Positions 24,848 to 33,376 of a stretch of DNA of 64,000 nt are shown here, piece by piece. A program made the position numbers and the translations under genes. Numbering within the stretch: position 1 is the stretch's first letter; each line of letters opens with the position of its first letter. The stretch comes from an uncultured Pelagibacteraceae bacterium (GTDB lineage: Bacteria; Pseudomonadota; Alphaproteobacteria; Pelagibacterales; Pelagibacteraceae). The DNA lies in assembly GCA_902552755.1 (NCBI GenBank), contig CACDHV010000002.1:1-64000 (forward strand), given 5' to 3'. Below the pieces are notes generated by a model, which was given only the letters and a program-made list of their open reading frames with translations, ran no database searches and was not told the DNA's origin.

Positions 24848-25725
24848 TATTGAGGATTATATTTATTTTCTTTTGTAAAGGATGAGACAAATTGTAGAAA
24901 AACTGCAAAAATTATAATGCTTCCTCCTATTAATACGTAGAATGAAGGGTTTTCATTTACAAATAGCCAAGCCCACAGAGGACCAAGTATTGCCTCTGTA
25001 AGCATTATTATGCCGACCATAGCTGATAGAGTTTTTCTCGCACCAATTGTTATTAAGATAAAGCCAAGTCCTATTTGAAATGTCCCAGACAAAAATGCCA
25101 AAAACATGTCATTTAAAGATATAGAAATTTTTGTTGAAGCTAAAAAACCTATTATCATTGCAACTATTCCTGCAACTAATTGTAAGGGTACCATATCCAC
25201 ATGAGGATATCTTCTCACAATTAAAATTAGAGTTGCGAAGGTAATTGGCATTACAAAGGCAACAATATTTCCAGACATTTGTCCACTTGATAGGGTATTT
25301 CCTAGCATTAAAATTAATCCAGAAATTGCTAAAATAATAGAAGCTAAAGTAATTTTTGAAATTTTTTCTTTTAAAAAAAAATATCCAAATATCGCTAAGA
25401 AAATTGTTTGTGTTTGTATTATGAAATTTGTATTTGCAACAGTTGTATTGTACATAGCAAAAACATAACTGCTAAATCCAATACCCAATATTATTCCACC
25501 AATTAAGCCAGGAATTCCCGATACATAAATTTTTTTAAATACCTCTCTTTTGTAAGTTACAATTAAAAAAATAGTTACAACAATTATAAAAAAAACCTGT
25601 CTCCAAAATAAGATTTGCCATAAAGTTGATCCTTCAAATGATTTAACAATCAACCCACCAAAACTTAGACAAAATGCGCCAAAAAAGATTAATAATGGAC
25701 CTGGTATCTTTGAAATAAAATTCAT
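24847..25725 (-). CDS. DMT-superfamily (EamA) transporter
   Basis: A 292-residue protein with ten hydrophobic segments (NTNFIIQTQTIFLAIFGYFFLKEKIS in the first repeat; LTEAILGPLWAWLFVNENP in the second). Its ATG overlaps the pxpC stop by four bases and its stop overlaps the FAD oxidase start. It therefore bridges a 5-oxoprolinase pair and a lipid-modification set in one transcript. Substrate unknown; an amino-acid-type compound is possible because of the pxpBC link. Confidence 0.85.
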   Translation of the reverse strand: MNFISKIPGPLLIFFGAFCLSFGGLIVKSFEGSTLWQILFWRQVFFIIVVTIFLIVTYKREVFKKIYVSGIPGLIGGIILGIGFSSYVFAMYNTTVANTNFIIQTQTIFLAIFGYFFLKEKISKITLASIILAISGLILMLGNTLSSGQMSGNIVAFVMPITFATLILIVRRYPHVDMVPLQLVAGIVAMIIGFLASTKISISLNDMFLAFLSGTFQIGLGFILITIGARKTLSAMVGIIMLTEAILGPLWAWLFVNENPSFYVLIGGSIIIFAVFLQFVSSFTKENKYNPQ

Positions 25726-26681
25726 TTAAAATTGGAAATCAAATTTTGAGTTTCCATCTCATACAACTTAAATATAGTTTCTGCATCTTTTAAATTAATT
25801 TCTTTAAATTTAATTTTTGATCCTGGAGGTATTTGTACTAGTTTGTCATAATCAGCACTTATTACAACTCCAATCTTAGGATAACCCCCTATAGTTCCAT
25901 GATCAGATAGCATAATTATTGGATCCCCATCTGCAGTGATTTGTATAACACCCTTCACTAATCCCTCTGACTTTATATTTGTATTTTTAATATTACTAAT
26001 CTTAGGTCCTTTAAGTCTTATTCCCATACGGTCACTTAATTTGGTTACATTAAATTCATCACTTAAAAATGAATCTATTGCATCCTTTGAAAAATAATCA
26101 AAATGGGGTCCTTTTATTATTCTAATATTTTCAATTTTAGAATTTAGGTATTCTATTTTATTTTTTGGCAGGATTTTTTTTATATTTTTTAAATGAATTA
26201 TTTGTCCTTTCTCAAGTTTTTCCCCACTATTCGCTCCAATTTTAGCCTTAGTATTTGTAGAACAACTATTTAAATAATAATCTACCTCAAATGTGCCTCC
26301 AATAGATAAATAACCATATACTGATCGATTGGTAGACAGTATATCTAAGCAATCATTATTCTCTAAAATAATATTTTCGTAACAACTTAATTCTAAATTT
26401 TTGTTTTTTCTTATAATTTTAAAATTAACATCTCCAGTAACATTGATGGAGATATTTTCTCCTATATATTTCAATTTTGGACCTTGATATGCAAATTCTA
26501 GGACCGGATTATTTATTTCATTGTTTGAAATGGTATTTGCTAATATAAAATTCCTATTATCCATTGCTCCACTAAAAGGTATGCCTATATGATAAAAATT
26601 ATTTCTACCATTGTCTTGAAATGTAGAATTGATGCCTGGTCGTAATACCTTGAAATAATTTTTATTCATATTTATTTTCAT
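25722..26681 (-). CDS. pxpC: 5-oxoprolinase subunit C (biotin-dependent carboxyltransferase-like)
   Basis: A 319-residue protein of the PxpC/KipA family, which with PxpA and PxpB hydrolyses 5-oxoproline (pyroglutamate) to glutamate using ATP. Seen are FKVLRPGINSTFQDNGR at the start, IPFSGAMDNRNFILAN near 34-49, GANSGEKLEKGQ, an LSDRMGIRLKGP segment near 215 and the closing GDPIIMLSDHGTIGGYPKIGVVISADYDKLVQIPPG. It overlaps pxpB by 20 bases; a second in-frame ATG at 26669 would reduce this to eight. Cytosolic. Confidence 0.92.
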   Translation of the reverse strand: MKINMNKNYFKVLRPGINSTFQDNGRNNFYHIGIPFSGAMDNRNFILANTISNNEINNPVLEFAYQGPKLKYIGENISINVTGDVNFKIIRKNKNLELSCYENIILENNDCLDILSTNRSVYGYLSIGGTFEVDYYLNSCSTNTKAKIGANSGEKLEKGQIIHLKNIKKILPKNKIEYLNSKIENIRIIKGPHFDYFSKDAIDSFLSDEFNVTKLSDRMGIRLKGPKISNIKNTNIKSEGLVKGVIQITADGDPIIMLSDHGTIGGYPKIGVVISADYDKLVQIPPGSKIKFKEINLKDAETIFKLYEMETQNLISNFK

Positions 26682-27336
26682 ACTCTAGTTTAGAAATCGG
26701 ATAAAATGATATTGTATCACCTGGGTTGATTAGATTAGGTTCAGTATTTTTTTTATTATCAAAAATATCAACTGGTGTTTTGCCAATTATATTCCAACCA
26801 CCTGGGCTTTCAAAAGTATAAATATTACAAAATTGCTCTGTTATACCTATGGAATTTTTTGGGACCTTAACTCTTGGTGTTTCTAAACGCTTTGCAAAAA
26901 GAGATTTATCCATATCTCCTAAGAATGGCATTCCCGCAATAAAACCTGTCATATAACAATAATAATTTTTTGAAAAGAATGTTTCATAAATTTTTGCTTC
27001 ATTTATCTTTAATAATTTTTGTAAACGTTTTATATCTAGTGCAAATTCCTCTGCACAACAAACTGGTATTTTAATAAGATTATTTTTTGGATTATTATTT
27101 TTTTTTAACTCTAGATTTTCAACTTGTTTTTTTAATTTAGCAAAACTCGTAAGTTTTAAATCGAAACTAATTACTAGTTTATTATAACTAGGTGTAATAT
27201 TTGTAATACCTAAAAAATTACTATCTCTTAAATTGTTAAAATAATTTATAACATTTCTGTTAATTTCTTTATTTACCTCAGTACCAAAGTCACAGTACAA
27301 TGCTGCGTCACCAAGATTTGATATATTTTTAATCAT
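26662..27336 (-). CDS. pxpB: 5-oxoprolinase subunit B
   Basis: A 224-residue protein of the PxpB/KipI family. Seen are NLGDAALYCDFG at the start, a central CCAEEFALDIKRLQ block, FIAGMPFLGDMDKSLFAKRLETPRVKVPKNSIGI near 130-165, and the closing PGGWNIIGKTPV..F. With PxpC it forms the ATP-dependent half of 5-oxoprolinase. It is the first gene of a seven-gene minus-strand chain and is divergent from pxpA with 27 bases between starts. Confidence 0.92.
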   Translation of the reverse strand: MIKNISNLGDAALYCDFGTEVNKEINRNVINYFNNLRDSNFLGITNITPSYNKLVISFDLKLTSFAKLKKQVENLELKKNNNPKNNLIKIPVCCAEEFALDIKRLQKLLKINEAKIYETFFSKNYYCYMTGFIAGMPFLGDMDKSLFAKRLETPRVKVPKNSIGITEQFCNIYTFESPGGWNIIGKTPVDIFDNKKNTEPNLINPGDTISFYPISKLEYENKYE

Positions 27337-27363
27337 GTCATGTTATACTTTAAGCTTTATAGT

Positions 27364-28137
27364 ATGGAAATTAATTTAAATTGTGATTTAGGTGAAAAAT
27401 CAAAGCATCATTCAAATGAGAATGATCCCGATTTACTCAAAATAGTAAACTCTGCAAATGTGGCTTGTGGGTACCACGCTGGAGATGAGGAAACTATGAG
27501 AGAAGTTGTAGAGATTTCAAAGCAAAATAATGTAAGTATTGGTGCACATCCATCATTCAATGATCCAGAGAACTTCGGAAGAAAACGGATTAATCTTGGT
27601 GCTGATGAGATTTCTAAGCTTTTAATAGATCAATATGAAATTTTGCAGAATATTGCCAATAAATTAGATGAAAAGGTTTCTCATATTAAACCACATGGAG
27701 CCTTGAATAATATGGCTTGTGAGGACCTTGAGCTAGCAACAATTTTGGCAAAAACTATTTATAGTATTGATAAAGATATAATTTATTTAGTTCCAACAGG
27801 TTCAAAAATGGAAATTGCAGCTAAAAAATTAAATATGAAAATTGCATGTGAAATTTTTGCAGATAGAAATTATGAAGACGATGGAACGCTTGTGTCAAGA
27901 AGTAGGGATCATGCCCTAATAATCGATCCTGAGAGAGCTAAAGAGCATGTATTCAATATGGTAAAAAACCAAACTCTTAATTGTCACAGTGGAAAACAAA
28001 TACCTTGTGAAATCGATTCAATTTGCATACATGGAGACAATGCAAGTTCTCTTTCGACTGCAAAACAAGTAAGAGAAAACTTGATAAAAAATAATTTAGA
28101 ATTAAAGCCTCTAAATAAAATGAAAAAGTTTATATAA
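27364..28137 (+). CDS. pxpA: 5-oxoprolinase subunit A (LamB/YcsF family)
   Basis: A 257-residue protein starting MEINLNCDLGE, the exact family N-terminus; an upstream in-frame ATG at 27340 adds eight unlikely residues and overlaps a -10-like TTATACT. Conserved blocks: NVACGYHAGDEETMREVV near 32-49, GAHPSFNDPENFGRK near 60-74, HIKPHGALNN near 104-113, EIFADRNYEDDGTLVSR near 160-176, and the closing CIHGDNASS. It catalyses the metal-dependent ring-opening part of 5-oxoprolinase. It is divergent from pxpBC, an unusual split of the three subunits, and is followed two bases later by a TPR gene. Confidence 0.93.
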   Translation: MEINLNCDLGEKSKHHSNENDPDLLKIVNSANVACGYHAGDEETMREVVEISKQNNVSIGAHPSFNDPENFGRKRINLGADEISKLLIDQYEILQNIANKLDEKVSHIKPHGALNNMACEDLELATILAKTIYSIDKDIIYLVPTGSKMEIAAKKLNMKIACEIFADRNYEDDGTLVSRSRDHALIIDPERAKEHVFNMVKNQTLNCHSGKQIPCEIDSICIHGDNASSLSTAKQVRENLIKNNLELKPLNKMKKFI

Positions 28138-28139
28138 TT

Positions 28140-28619
28140 ATGATTAAAAAACTATTTACTCTTCTCATATTCTTTTTTTTAACTATTGAAACATTTGCTG
28201 CTGGAACAAGTTCATCAGATAAAAAACCGAGCTATAAAAATGCTGTAAAAATAATTGAAGCAGCTAAGAAATATGAATCCAAAAATAAAATGGATAAAGC
28301 ATTAAAAAGATATGAAAAAGCTCAAAAAATTTTATTAAAACTCGACAAAGAAAAGCCCTTACAAGCTGATACACTAAACTACCTGGGTTTTACAACTAGA
28401 AAACTTGGGGACTTTGAAGCAGGAGAGAAATATTACTTACTAGGTTTACAAGTTGAACCAAATCATGTTGGAATAAATGAATACTTAGGTGAATTATATG
28501 TCGTTACAAACAGAATAGATTTGGCAAAAGAAAGACTAGAAGTTTTAAAAGGTTGTAATTGTGAAGAGTATCAAGAATTAAAAGAAATTATAGACGGATC
28601 AAAAAAATCAAAATATTAG
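28140..28619 (+). CDS. exported TPR-repeat protein
   Basis: A 159-residue protein with a signal peptide (about residues 1-20, KKLFTLLIFFFLTIETFA). The mature part has tetratricopeptide helices: AAKKYESKNKMDKALKRYEKAQKI, ADTLNYLGFTTRKLGDFEAGEKYYLLGLQVEPNHVGINEYLGELY and a shortened third repeat. Cysteines lie at GCNCEE near the end. It is likely periplasmic, with a protein-binding role. It is coupled to pxpA by position and its stop overlaps the convergent DctM stop by four bases. Specific function unknown. Confidence 0.8.
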   Translation: MIKKLFTLLIFFFLTIETFAAGTSSSDKKPSYKNAVKIIEAAKKYESKNKMDKALKRYEKAQKILLKLDKEKPLQADTLNYLGFTTRKLGDFEAGEKYYLLGLQVEPNHVGINEYLGELYVVTNRIDLAKERLEVLKGCNCEEYQELKEIIDGSKKSKY

Positions 28620-29926
28620 TTTATATTTTGAATCATTTGCTCAGGCATCCACAAGGCTATTTGAGGAAACAAAACAATTAAGATTACCGCAAATATCATC
28701 AACAAGAATAACGGAAACGCACTCTTGGCGATGTAGCCCATATCTTTGTTAGCCATACCCTGCAAAACAAATAAATTAAAACCAACTGGAGGGGTAATTT
28801 GAGCCATTTCAACAACTATAACTAAAAATATACCAAACCAAATCATGTCAAAACCAGCCTGCCTTATCATAGGTTCGATAATAGCCATTGTAAGCACAAC
28901 TGCTGATATTCCATCAAGAAACATTCCTAAAATTATATAAAAAATCATTAATACGAAAATTAAAACATATGGTGATAATTCCATATTTTGTATCCAAATT
29001 GCTAGATTTCTAGGAAGACCAGTAAATCCCATAGCGAGTGATAAAAATGTTGCTCCAGCTAATATGAATGCAATCATGCACGAGGTTTTTGTTGCACCAA
29101 GCAAAGATTCTTTAAAAGTTTTTAAGTTCAAACTTTTTTGAAAATAAGAAAGTATTAAAGCACCCACAACACCCAGAGATGCTGCTTCAGTTGCTGTTGC
29201 AATTCCAGTATAAATAGAGCCAATTACACCAAGGATTAATAAAATTACAGGTATTAACTGTTTTGATTTACTTAATTTATTTAAAAATGAGTAATTTTCT
29301 TCAGTTAACGGCATTTTATTTTTATTTAACAAAGACCAAATGATTACATAGCCCATAAAAATCAGAGCAATCATTATTCCAGGAATTATTCCAGCTATAA
29401 ATAGTTTAGCAATAGACTCTTGAACAGTTACTCCATAAATAATTAAAATAATTGAAGGGGGGATTAGTAATCCTAAAGTTCCAGAGCCCGCAAGACTTCC
29501 AAGTAAAATTTTTTCAGGATATTTTCTTTTTCTTAACTCTGGAATTGACATTTTTCCAACCGTAGCAACTGTTGCAGCTGAGGATCCAGATATAGCTGCA
29601 AACAATGCACATCCAACAACATTGACATGTATTAAACCTCCAGGAAGTTTCTGTAACCAAGGAGCCAGTCCCTCAAATAAATTTTCTGATAATTTAGTCC
29701 TAAATAAAATTTCTCCCATCCATACAAAAAGAGGTAAAGCAGTCAGAGTCCATGATGATGATGCACCCCAAATTGTTGTGGCCATCGCATCTCCAACTGG
29801 TCGAGAAGTAAATAAAATCATTCCAATAGAAGAAACACCAATCATGCTTATTGCTACCCATATTCCAGAGCCTAAAAAAAGTAGTAATACTGTAATAAAA
29901 AAAATAGCTAATAAAATTTCAATCAT
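28616..29926 (-). CDS. dctM: TRAP transporter large permease (DctM)
   Basis: A 436-residue inner-membrane protein with about 12 hydrophobic segments and the DctM landmarks: PLFVWMGEILFRT near 65-78, AISGSSAATVATVGKMSIPELRKRKYP near 111-137, GSGTLGLLIPPSIILIIYG near 147-165, and the C-terminal ITPPVGFNLFVLQGMA. It forms the sodium- or proton-coupled channel of a TRAP uptake system for organic acids. It overlaps dctQ by eight bases. Confidence 0.93.
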   Translation of the reverse strand: MIEILLAIFFITVLLLFLGSGIWVAISMIGVSSIGMILFTSRPVGDAMATTIWGASSSWTLTALPLFVWMGEILFRTKLSENLFEGLAPWLQKLPGGLIHVNVVGCALFAAISGSSAATVATVGKMSIPELRKRKYPEKILLGSLAGSGTLGLLIPPSIILIIYGVTVQESIAKLFIAGIIPGIMIALIFMGYVIIWSLLNKNKMPLTEENYSFLNKLSKSKQLIPVILLILGVIGSIYTGIATATEAASLGVVGALILSYFQKSLNLKTFKESLLGATKTSCMIAFILAGATFLSLAMGFTGLPRNLAIWIQNMELSPYVLIFVLMIFYIILGMFLDGISAVVLTMAIIEPMIRQAGFDMIWFGIFLVIVVEMAQITPPVGFNLFVLQGMANKDMGYIAKSAFPLFLLMIFAVILIVLFPQIALWMPEQMIQNIN

Positions 29927-30404
29927 TATTATAAATTTTTAAGATTAGCAGATGAAAGGCACATATAAAAAAAAGTGTTGCTCCAATAGCTACGCTACAT
30001 TGAGGTATCCATATTAAAATTTCATCAGCACCTTCACTTCTTTCCTCAAACTCGTATGAGATTTTTAACATTTTGATAAAATAATATGACATATAACCTG
30101 CAAATATTGTTGTGACGACTAAGCTCCAAACTTCTAAAAATTTTTTTTTAAAACCTGTAGACTTTTCTAAAAATAATGTGATTCTTATATGACCTCCATT
30201 TACGAATGTATATGAAAGAGCAAAAAAAGATGAGGCAGCCATACAATACCCTGAGTATTCAGCTAACCCCCTTATGTAAAAACCGAAAATTCTAGATGCA
30301 ATTCCAGTTAATATAAAAACTGCAATAAGAATTAAAAAAACTGCAGCTATATATCCTGAATAATCATAAATATTATTTAATGATTTATTTAATTTCTGTA
30401 ACAT
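29919..30404 (-). CDS. dctQ: TRAP transporter small permease (DctQ)
   Basis: A 161-residue protein with four hydrophobic helices, family-typical in length, including the RGLAEYSGYCMAASSFFALSYTFVNGGHIRI block near 43-75. It partners DctM in the membrane. Its start lies directly after a strong hairpin that separates it from dctP, so its expression probably depends on read-through, giving less permease than binding protein. Confidence 0.88.
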   Translation of the reverse strand: MLQKLNKSLNNIYDYSGYIAAVFLILIAVFILTGIASRIFGFYIRGLAEYSGYCMAASSFFALSYTFVNGGHIRITLFLEKSTGFKKKFLEVWSLVVTTIFAGYMSYYFIKMLKISYEFEERSEGADEILIWIPQCSVAIGATLFFICAFHLLILKIYNND

Positions 30405-30436
30405 AAAAAAGGCTGTTTTTTTAAACAGCCTTTTTT
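30405..30436 (-). terminator. hairpin terminator/attenuator between dctP and dctQ
   Basis: A 14-bp perfect stem (AAAAAAGGCTGTTT with AAACAGCCTTTTTT) with a 4-base loop, giving U-rich ends on either strand. It lies after dctP and directly before the dctQ start, so it probably ends most dctP transcripts while allowing some read-through. Confidence 0.8.
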
Positions 30437-30448
30437 ATTATATTTTTT

Positions 30449-31420
30449 TTATTTGTATGCGGCAAGTACGCTAGCACCTGTTTTGCCAGCTTTTTTCTTC
30501 CATTCTTTTGCCATTTTTTTTCCAACTTTTTGGAAATGTTTTTCTAAATCAGCATTTACTTTGCCTACTACCATTCCTGCAGCGGCTAGAGCTTTTTTAT
30601 CTTCTATATTTCCAACTCTAGAAAGCATCCAGCCTTTTTCTTCTGCAGCAGTAGCTTCTCTTTTAATTAGCATTTGAGTATCTGCATCTAACTTATTCCA
30701 AGATCCTCTATGCGCAACAACCATATTTTTTGGGAACCAAGCAGCGATGTCATAGAAATATTTAACACCGTTCTCCCATATTTTGCTATTTTTACCAGTT
30801 GTTGGCGATGTAATCATACTTTCGACTGCCCCTGTTGAAAATGCTTGACTGATTTCAGCCGCCTCAATTTTAGTTGGAGCCATACCTGTAAGCTCTGCAA
30901 TTCTAATTGTTGCAGAATTATAAGCTCTAAATTTTAAACCTTCTAGATCTGAAACACTATTGATTTCATTTTTGCTATATAGTCCTTGTGCAGGCCATGG
31001 CACAGCATATAAAAATACTAATCCTTTTTGGTTTAAACTTTCAATGATTGCTGGCTTTGAAGCTTGATAAAGTTTCATAGCATCGTCATATGAAGTTGCT
31101 AAAAAAGGTTGTGAGTCAATTTCAAGAATAGGGTCAACTTTTCCTAATGCTGACATAAATCTTTCACCCATCTGTGCTTGACCAGTTCTTACCGCTCTAA
31201 AGATTTCTCCACCTTTAAATAATGATCCACCAGGATGTGTAACTATTGTAAGTTTTCCTCCACTTTTCTCTGAAACATTTTTAGCAAATTCTGCTGCATT
31301 TGCTGAGTGAAAGTTGCTCGCACCATAAGCTAAAGCCATATCCCACTTTTCAGAAGCATTTACATTTGCTATTAACAAGACAGAAAATAAAATAGAAAAC
31401 AAAGTTTTTAAAATTTTCAT
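30449..31420 (-). CDS. dctP: TRAP transporter solute-binding protein (DctP)
   Basis: A 323-residue periplasmic binding protein with a signal peptide (about 1-22, ending NVNAS). Typical DctP features: GGSLFKGGEIFRAVRTGQAQMG near 65-86, SDLEGLKFRAYNSATIRIAELTG near 147-169 with the arginine that binds the substrate carboxylate, and EISQAFSTGAVESMITSP near 178-195. It brings an organic acid to DctQM. Adjacent 5-oxoprolinase genes make pyroglutamate a candidate substrate, as for some Bordetella TRAP proteins, but this is not proven. A strong AAGGAGG ribosome site precedes ATG. Confidence 0.92.
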   Translation of the reverse strand: MKILKTLFSILFSVLLIANVNASEKWDMALAYGASNFHSANAAEFAKNVSEKSGGKLTIVTHPGGSLFKGGEIFRAVRTGQAQMGERFMSALGKVDPILEIDSQPFLATSYDDAMKLYQASKPAIIESLNQKGLVFLYAVPWPAQGLYSKNEINSVSDLEGLKFRAYNSATIRIAELTGMAPTKIEAAEISQAFSTGAVESMITSPTTGKNSKIWENGVKYFYDIAAWFPKNMVVAHRGSWNKLDADTQMLIKREATAAEEKGWMLSRVGNIEDKKALAAAGMVVGKVNADLEKHFQKVGKKMAKEWKKKAGKTGASVLAAYK

Positions 31421-31442
31421 TAATCCTCCTTAATTTTTAAAA

Positions 31443-31462
31443 AATACATCTCATTATGTATT
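31443..31462. promoter_or_regulatory. inverted repeat upstream of dctP
   Basis: AATACAT, six bases, ATGTATT: a perfect 7-bp dyad 22 bases upstream of the dctP ATG. It could be an operator or an mRNA leader hairpin. No regulator gene is adjacent. Confidence 0.4.
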
Positions 31463-31534
31463 ATTTATTAAATCAATAAAAATTTTTCCATGTTTTATTG
31501 AAAAATTTGAAATTGTTATTATTATATTGTTATC

Positions 31535-32149
31535 TTGATAGAAGAAGCCCTTATTTTACTGCAAATTATCTTTATAGATATTATATTGGCAGCTGATAAC
31601 GCCATAATAATTGGTCTAATTGCGGCTAATTTTGTCCCAAAAAATAGAAAAAAAATCATATTTTGGGGAGTGGTCGGAGCTTTGATTTTTAAAGTTTTAT
31701 TTGCAGTATTTGCAACATATTTATTCAAATTTTACTTTATAAAAATTCTTGGAGGTTTGCTTCTAATTTGGATAGTCAATGATCTTAGAAAAGATCTTTT
31801 ACAAGCTCAGAGACAAATTAAATCACCAACAAAAAAATCCTTAGAACCTTCATTTGCAAAGGGTATGTACAAAGTGCTTTTCGCAGATATTACAATTAGT
31901 TTTGATAATGTTATAGGTGTTGTTGGTGCTTCTAAGGGTAACTTTGGGTTTATGATTTTTGGTTTAATTTTATCTGTAGTCCTCACAGGTGCTATGGCCA
32001 CTTATTTAGCTAATTATATTCAGAAACATTTATGGGTCGTCTATATTGGAATAGTTGTTATTCTTATACTTGCAATACAGCTTATTATTGGTGGACTTGT
32101 TGACTTAGAAATTCTAAAAATTAATGAGGAATTTAAAAAGTATTTTTAG
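31535..32149 (+). CDS. TerC-family integral membrane protein
   Basis: A 204-residue protein with six or seven hydrophobic segments and the TerC hallmarks: LLQIIFIDIILAADNAIIIGL near 8-28 (acidic residues in the first helix) and FADITISFDNVIGVVGASKGN near 112-132 with the second aspartate. The family (YjbE type) exports or balances metal ions such as manganese during secretion. The start is TTG 31535; no later ATG would keep the first helix. No ribosome site is seen. Its stop overlaps the convergent panB stop by four bases. Confidence 0.85.
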   Translation: MIEEALILLQIIFIDIILAADNAIIIGLIAANFVPKNRKKIIFWGVVGALIFKVLFAVFATYLFKFYFIKILGGLLLIWIVNDLRKDLLQAQRQIKSPTKKSLEPSFAKGMYKVLFADITISFDNVIGVVGASKGNFGFMIFGLILSVVLTGAMATYLANYIQKHLWVVYIGIVVILILAIQLIIGGLVDLEILKINEEFKKYF

Positions 32150-32925
32150 TAAGAATGCTTTAATGATGGATATGAACCTCTTTTAACGTCTGACCCAAAT
32201 TTTTTAACTGCATTTCTAATATTTATTTTAAAATTAGCATATTTCTTAACAAATTTTATTTTACTATTAGTCAAACCTAATAAATCGTCTAAAACTAAAA
32301 TCTGACCATCACAAAACTTTGATGATCCAATTCCTATTGTTGGAATTTCAATCGTCTCAGTAATTTTTTTTGAAAGTTTTTTCTCAATACATTCTAGTAC
32401 AATAGCAAAAACACCTGCCTCTTCTAGGATTTTTGAATCTTTTAATAAATTTTTTTTTTCTTTTTCAGTCTTACCTTTATATCTAAATCTACCTCTTTGA
32501 GATTGTGGAGTTATACCTATGTGGCCCATTACTGGAATTTTATTATTTACTAAATGTTTAATTATATCTTTGATCTTACTACCTCCTTCTAATTTGATAC
32601 CATCACATTTTGTTTCTTTAATTATTTTTTTACAATTTTTTAGCGCCTGCAATTTATTTTTATAAGTATTAAATGGCATATCTACAATCATTAAACTTTT
32701 TTTTACTCCTTTTCTTACACTTTTAGAATGTTCAATCATCATAGATAGGTTTACTTTTCTTGTTGTATCAAAATTATATAAAACAGAACCCAAGGAGTCT
32801 CCAACGAGTACAAGGTCTGTGTATTTATCAATTTCTTCAGCAATATTTTTTGAGTAGGCTGTTAAGCAGACTATTTTTGACTTATTTTTTTTTTTTAATA
32901 TAAGCCTACTTATTTTCGAAGGCAT
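32146..32925 (-). CDS. panB: 3-methyl-2-oxobutanoate hydroxymethyltransferase
   Basis: A 259-residue enzyme adding a hydroxymethyl group from 5,10-methylene-THF to 2-oxoisovalerate, the first pantothenate step. Seen are KIVCLTAYSKNIAEEID near 17-33, LVGDSLGSVLYNFDTT near 40-55 (metal aspartate), a VDMPFNTYK segment near 81-89, KLEGG near 115, PVMGHIGITPQS near 131-142 and IPTIGIGSSKFCDGQILVLDDLLGL near 192-216. Slightly shorter than the Escherichia coli enzyme. panC is not next to it. Confidence 0.92.
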   Translation of the reverse strand: MPSKISRLILKKKNKSKIVCLTAYSKNIAEEIDKYTDLVLVGDSLGSVLYNFDTTRKVNLSMMIEHSKSVRKGVKKSLMIVDMPFNTYKNKLQALKNCKKIIKETKCDGIKLEGGSKIKDIIKHLVNNKIPVMGHIGITPQSQRGRFRYKGKTEKEKKNLLKDSKILEEAGVFAIVLECIEKKLSKKITETIEIPTIGIGSSKFCDGQILVLDDLLGLTNSKIKFVKKYANFKINIRNAVKKFGSDVKRGSYPSLKHSY

Positions 32926-32934
32926 AAATATTTA

Positions 32935-33354
32935 TTACCAAGTGCCTGTATTTTCCATAGATTTCCATGGCTCTATTGGTTCCAAGTAGCCATCTTGAAG
33001 TATTTCAACAGAAATTTTATCTGGAGATCTAACAAATGCCATATGACCATCTCTTGGTGGTCTGTTAATTGTATAACCCATGTCTCTTAATCTTTGACAA
33101 GTCTCATATATATTTTCAACTCTGTACGCCAAATGTCCAAAGTTTCTTGAACCATCACCCAAACTATCTCCATCCCAATTGTATGTTAATTCTATTTCAG
33201 CTTTCTCATCATTTGGAGCAGCAAGAAATACTAAAGTATACCTGCCCTTTTCACTGTCTTTTCTTCTTGTTTCTTTAAGACCTAACCCTTCACAAAAAAA
33301 TTTTAATGACTCGTCTATGTTTGAGACTCTAATCATTGTGTGTAAATATTTCAT
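32935..33354 (-). CDS. gloA: lactoylglutathione lyase (glyoxalase I)
   Basis: A 139-residue vicinal-oxygen-chelate protein that isomerises the methylglyoxal-glutathione hemithioacetal. Metal ligands in the expected places: H6 (KYLHTMIRV), the glutamate in IELTYNWD near 55, H in NFGHLAYRVENIY near 79 and E in ISVEILQ near 121. It fits with the gshB fragment at the window start. Nine bases lie between it and panB on the same strand. Confidence 0.92.
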   Translation of the reverse strand: MKYLHTMIRVSNIDESLKFFCEGLGLKETRRKDSEKGRYTLVFLAAPNDEKAEIELTYNWDGDSLGDGSRNFGHLAYRVENIYETCQRLRDMGYTINRPPRDGHMAFVRSPDKISVEILQDGYLEPIEPWKSMENTGTW

Positions 33355-33376
33355 ATAAGTTACTTATATAGTCTTA

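Noticed and set aside
29622..29942. 106-codon plus-strand frame opposite dctM
   Set aside because: Antisense to highly conserved DctM segments; no ribosome site or recognisable protein features.
31523..31536. Leaderless promoter right in front of the TerC TTG
   Set aside because: A TATATT-like box is present, but no -35 at a sensible distance; AT-rich background makes it uninformative.
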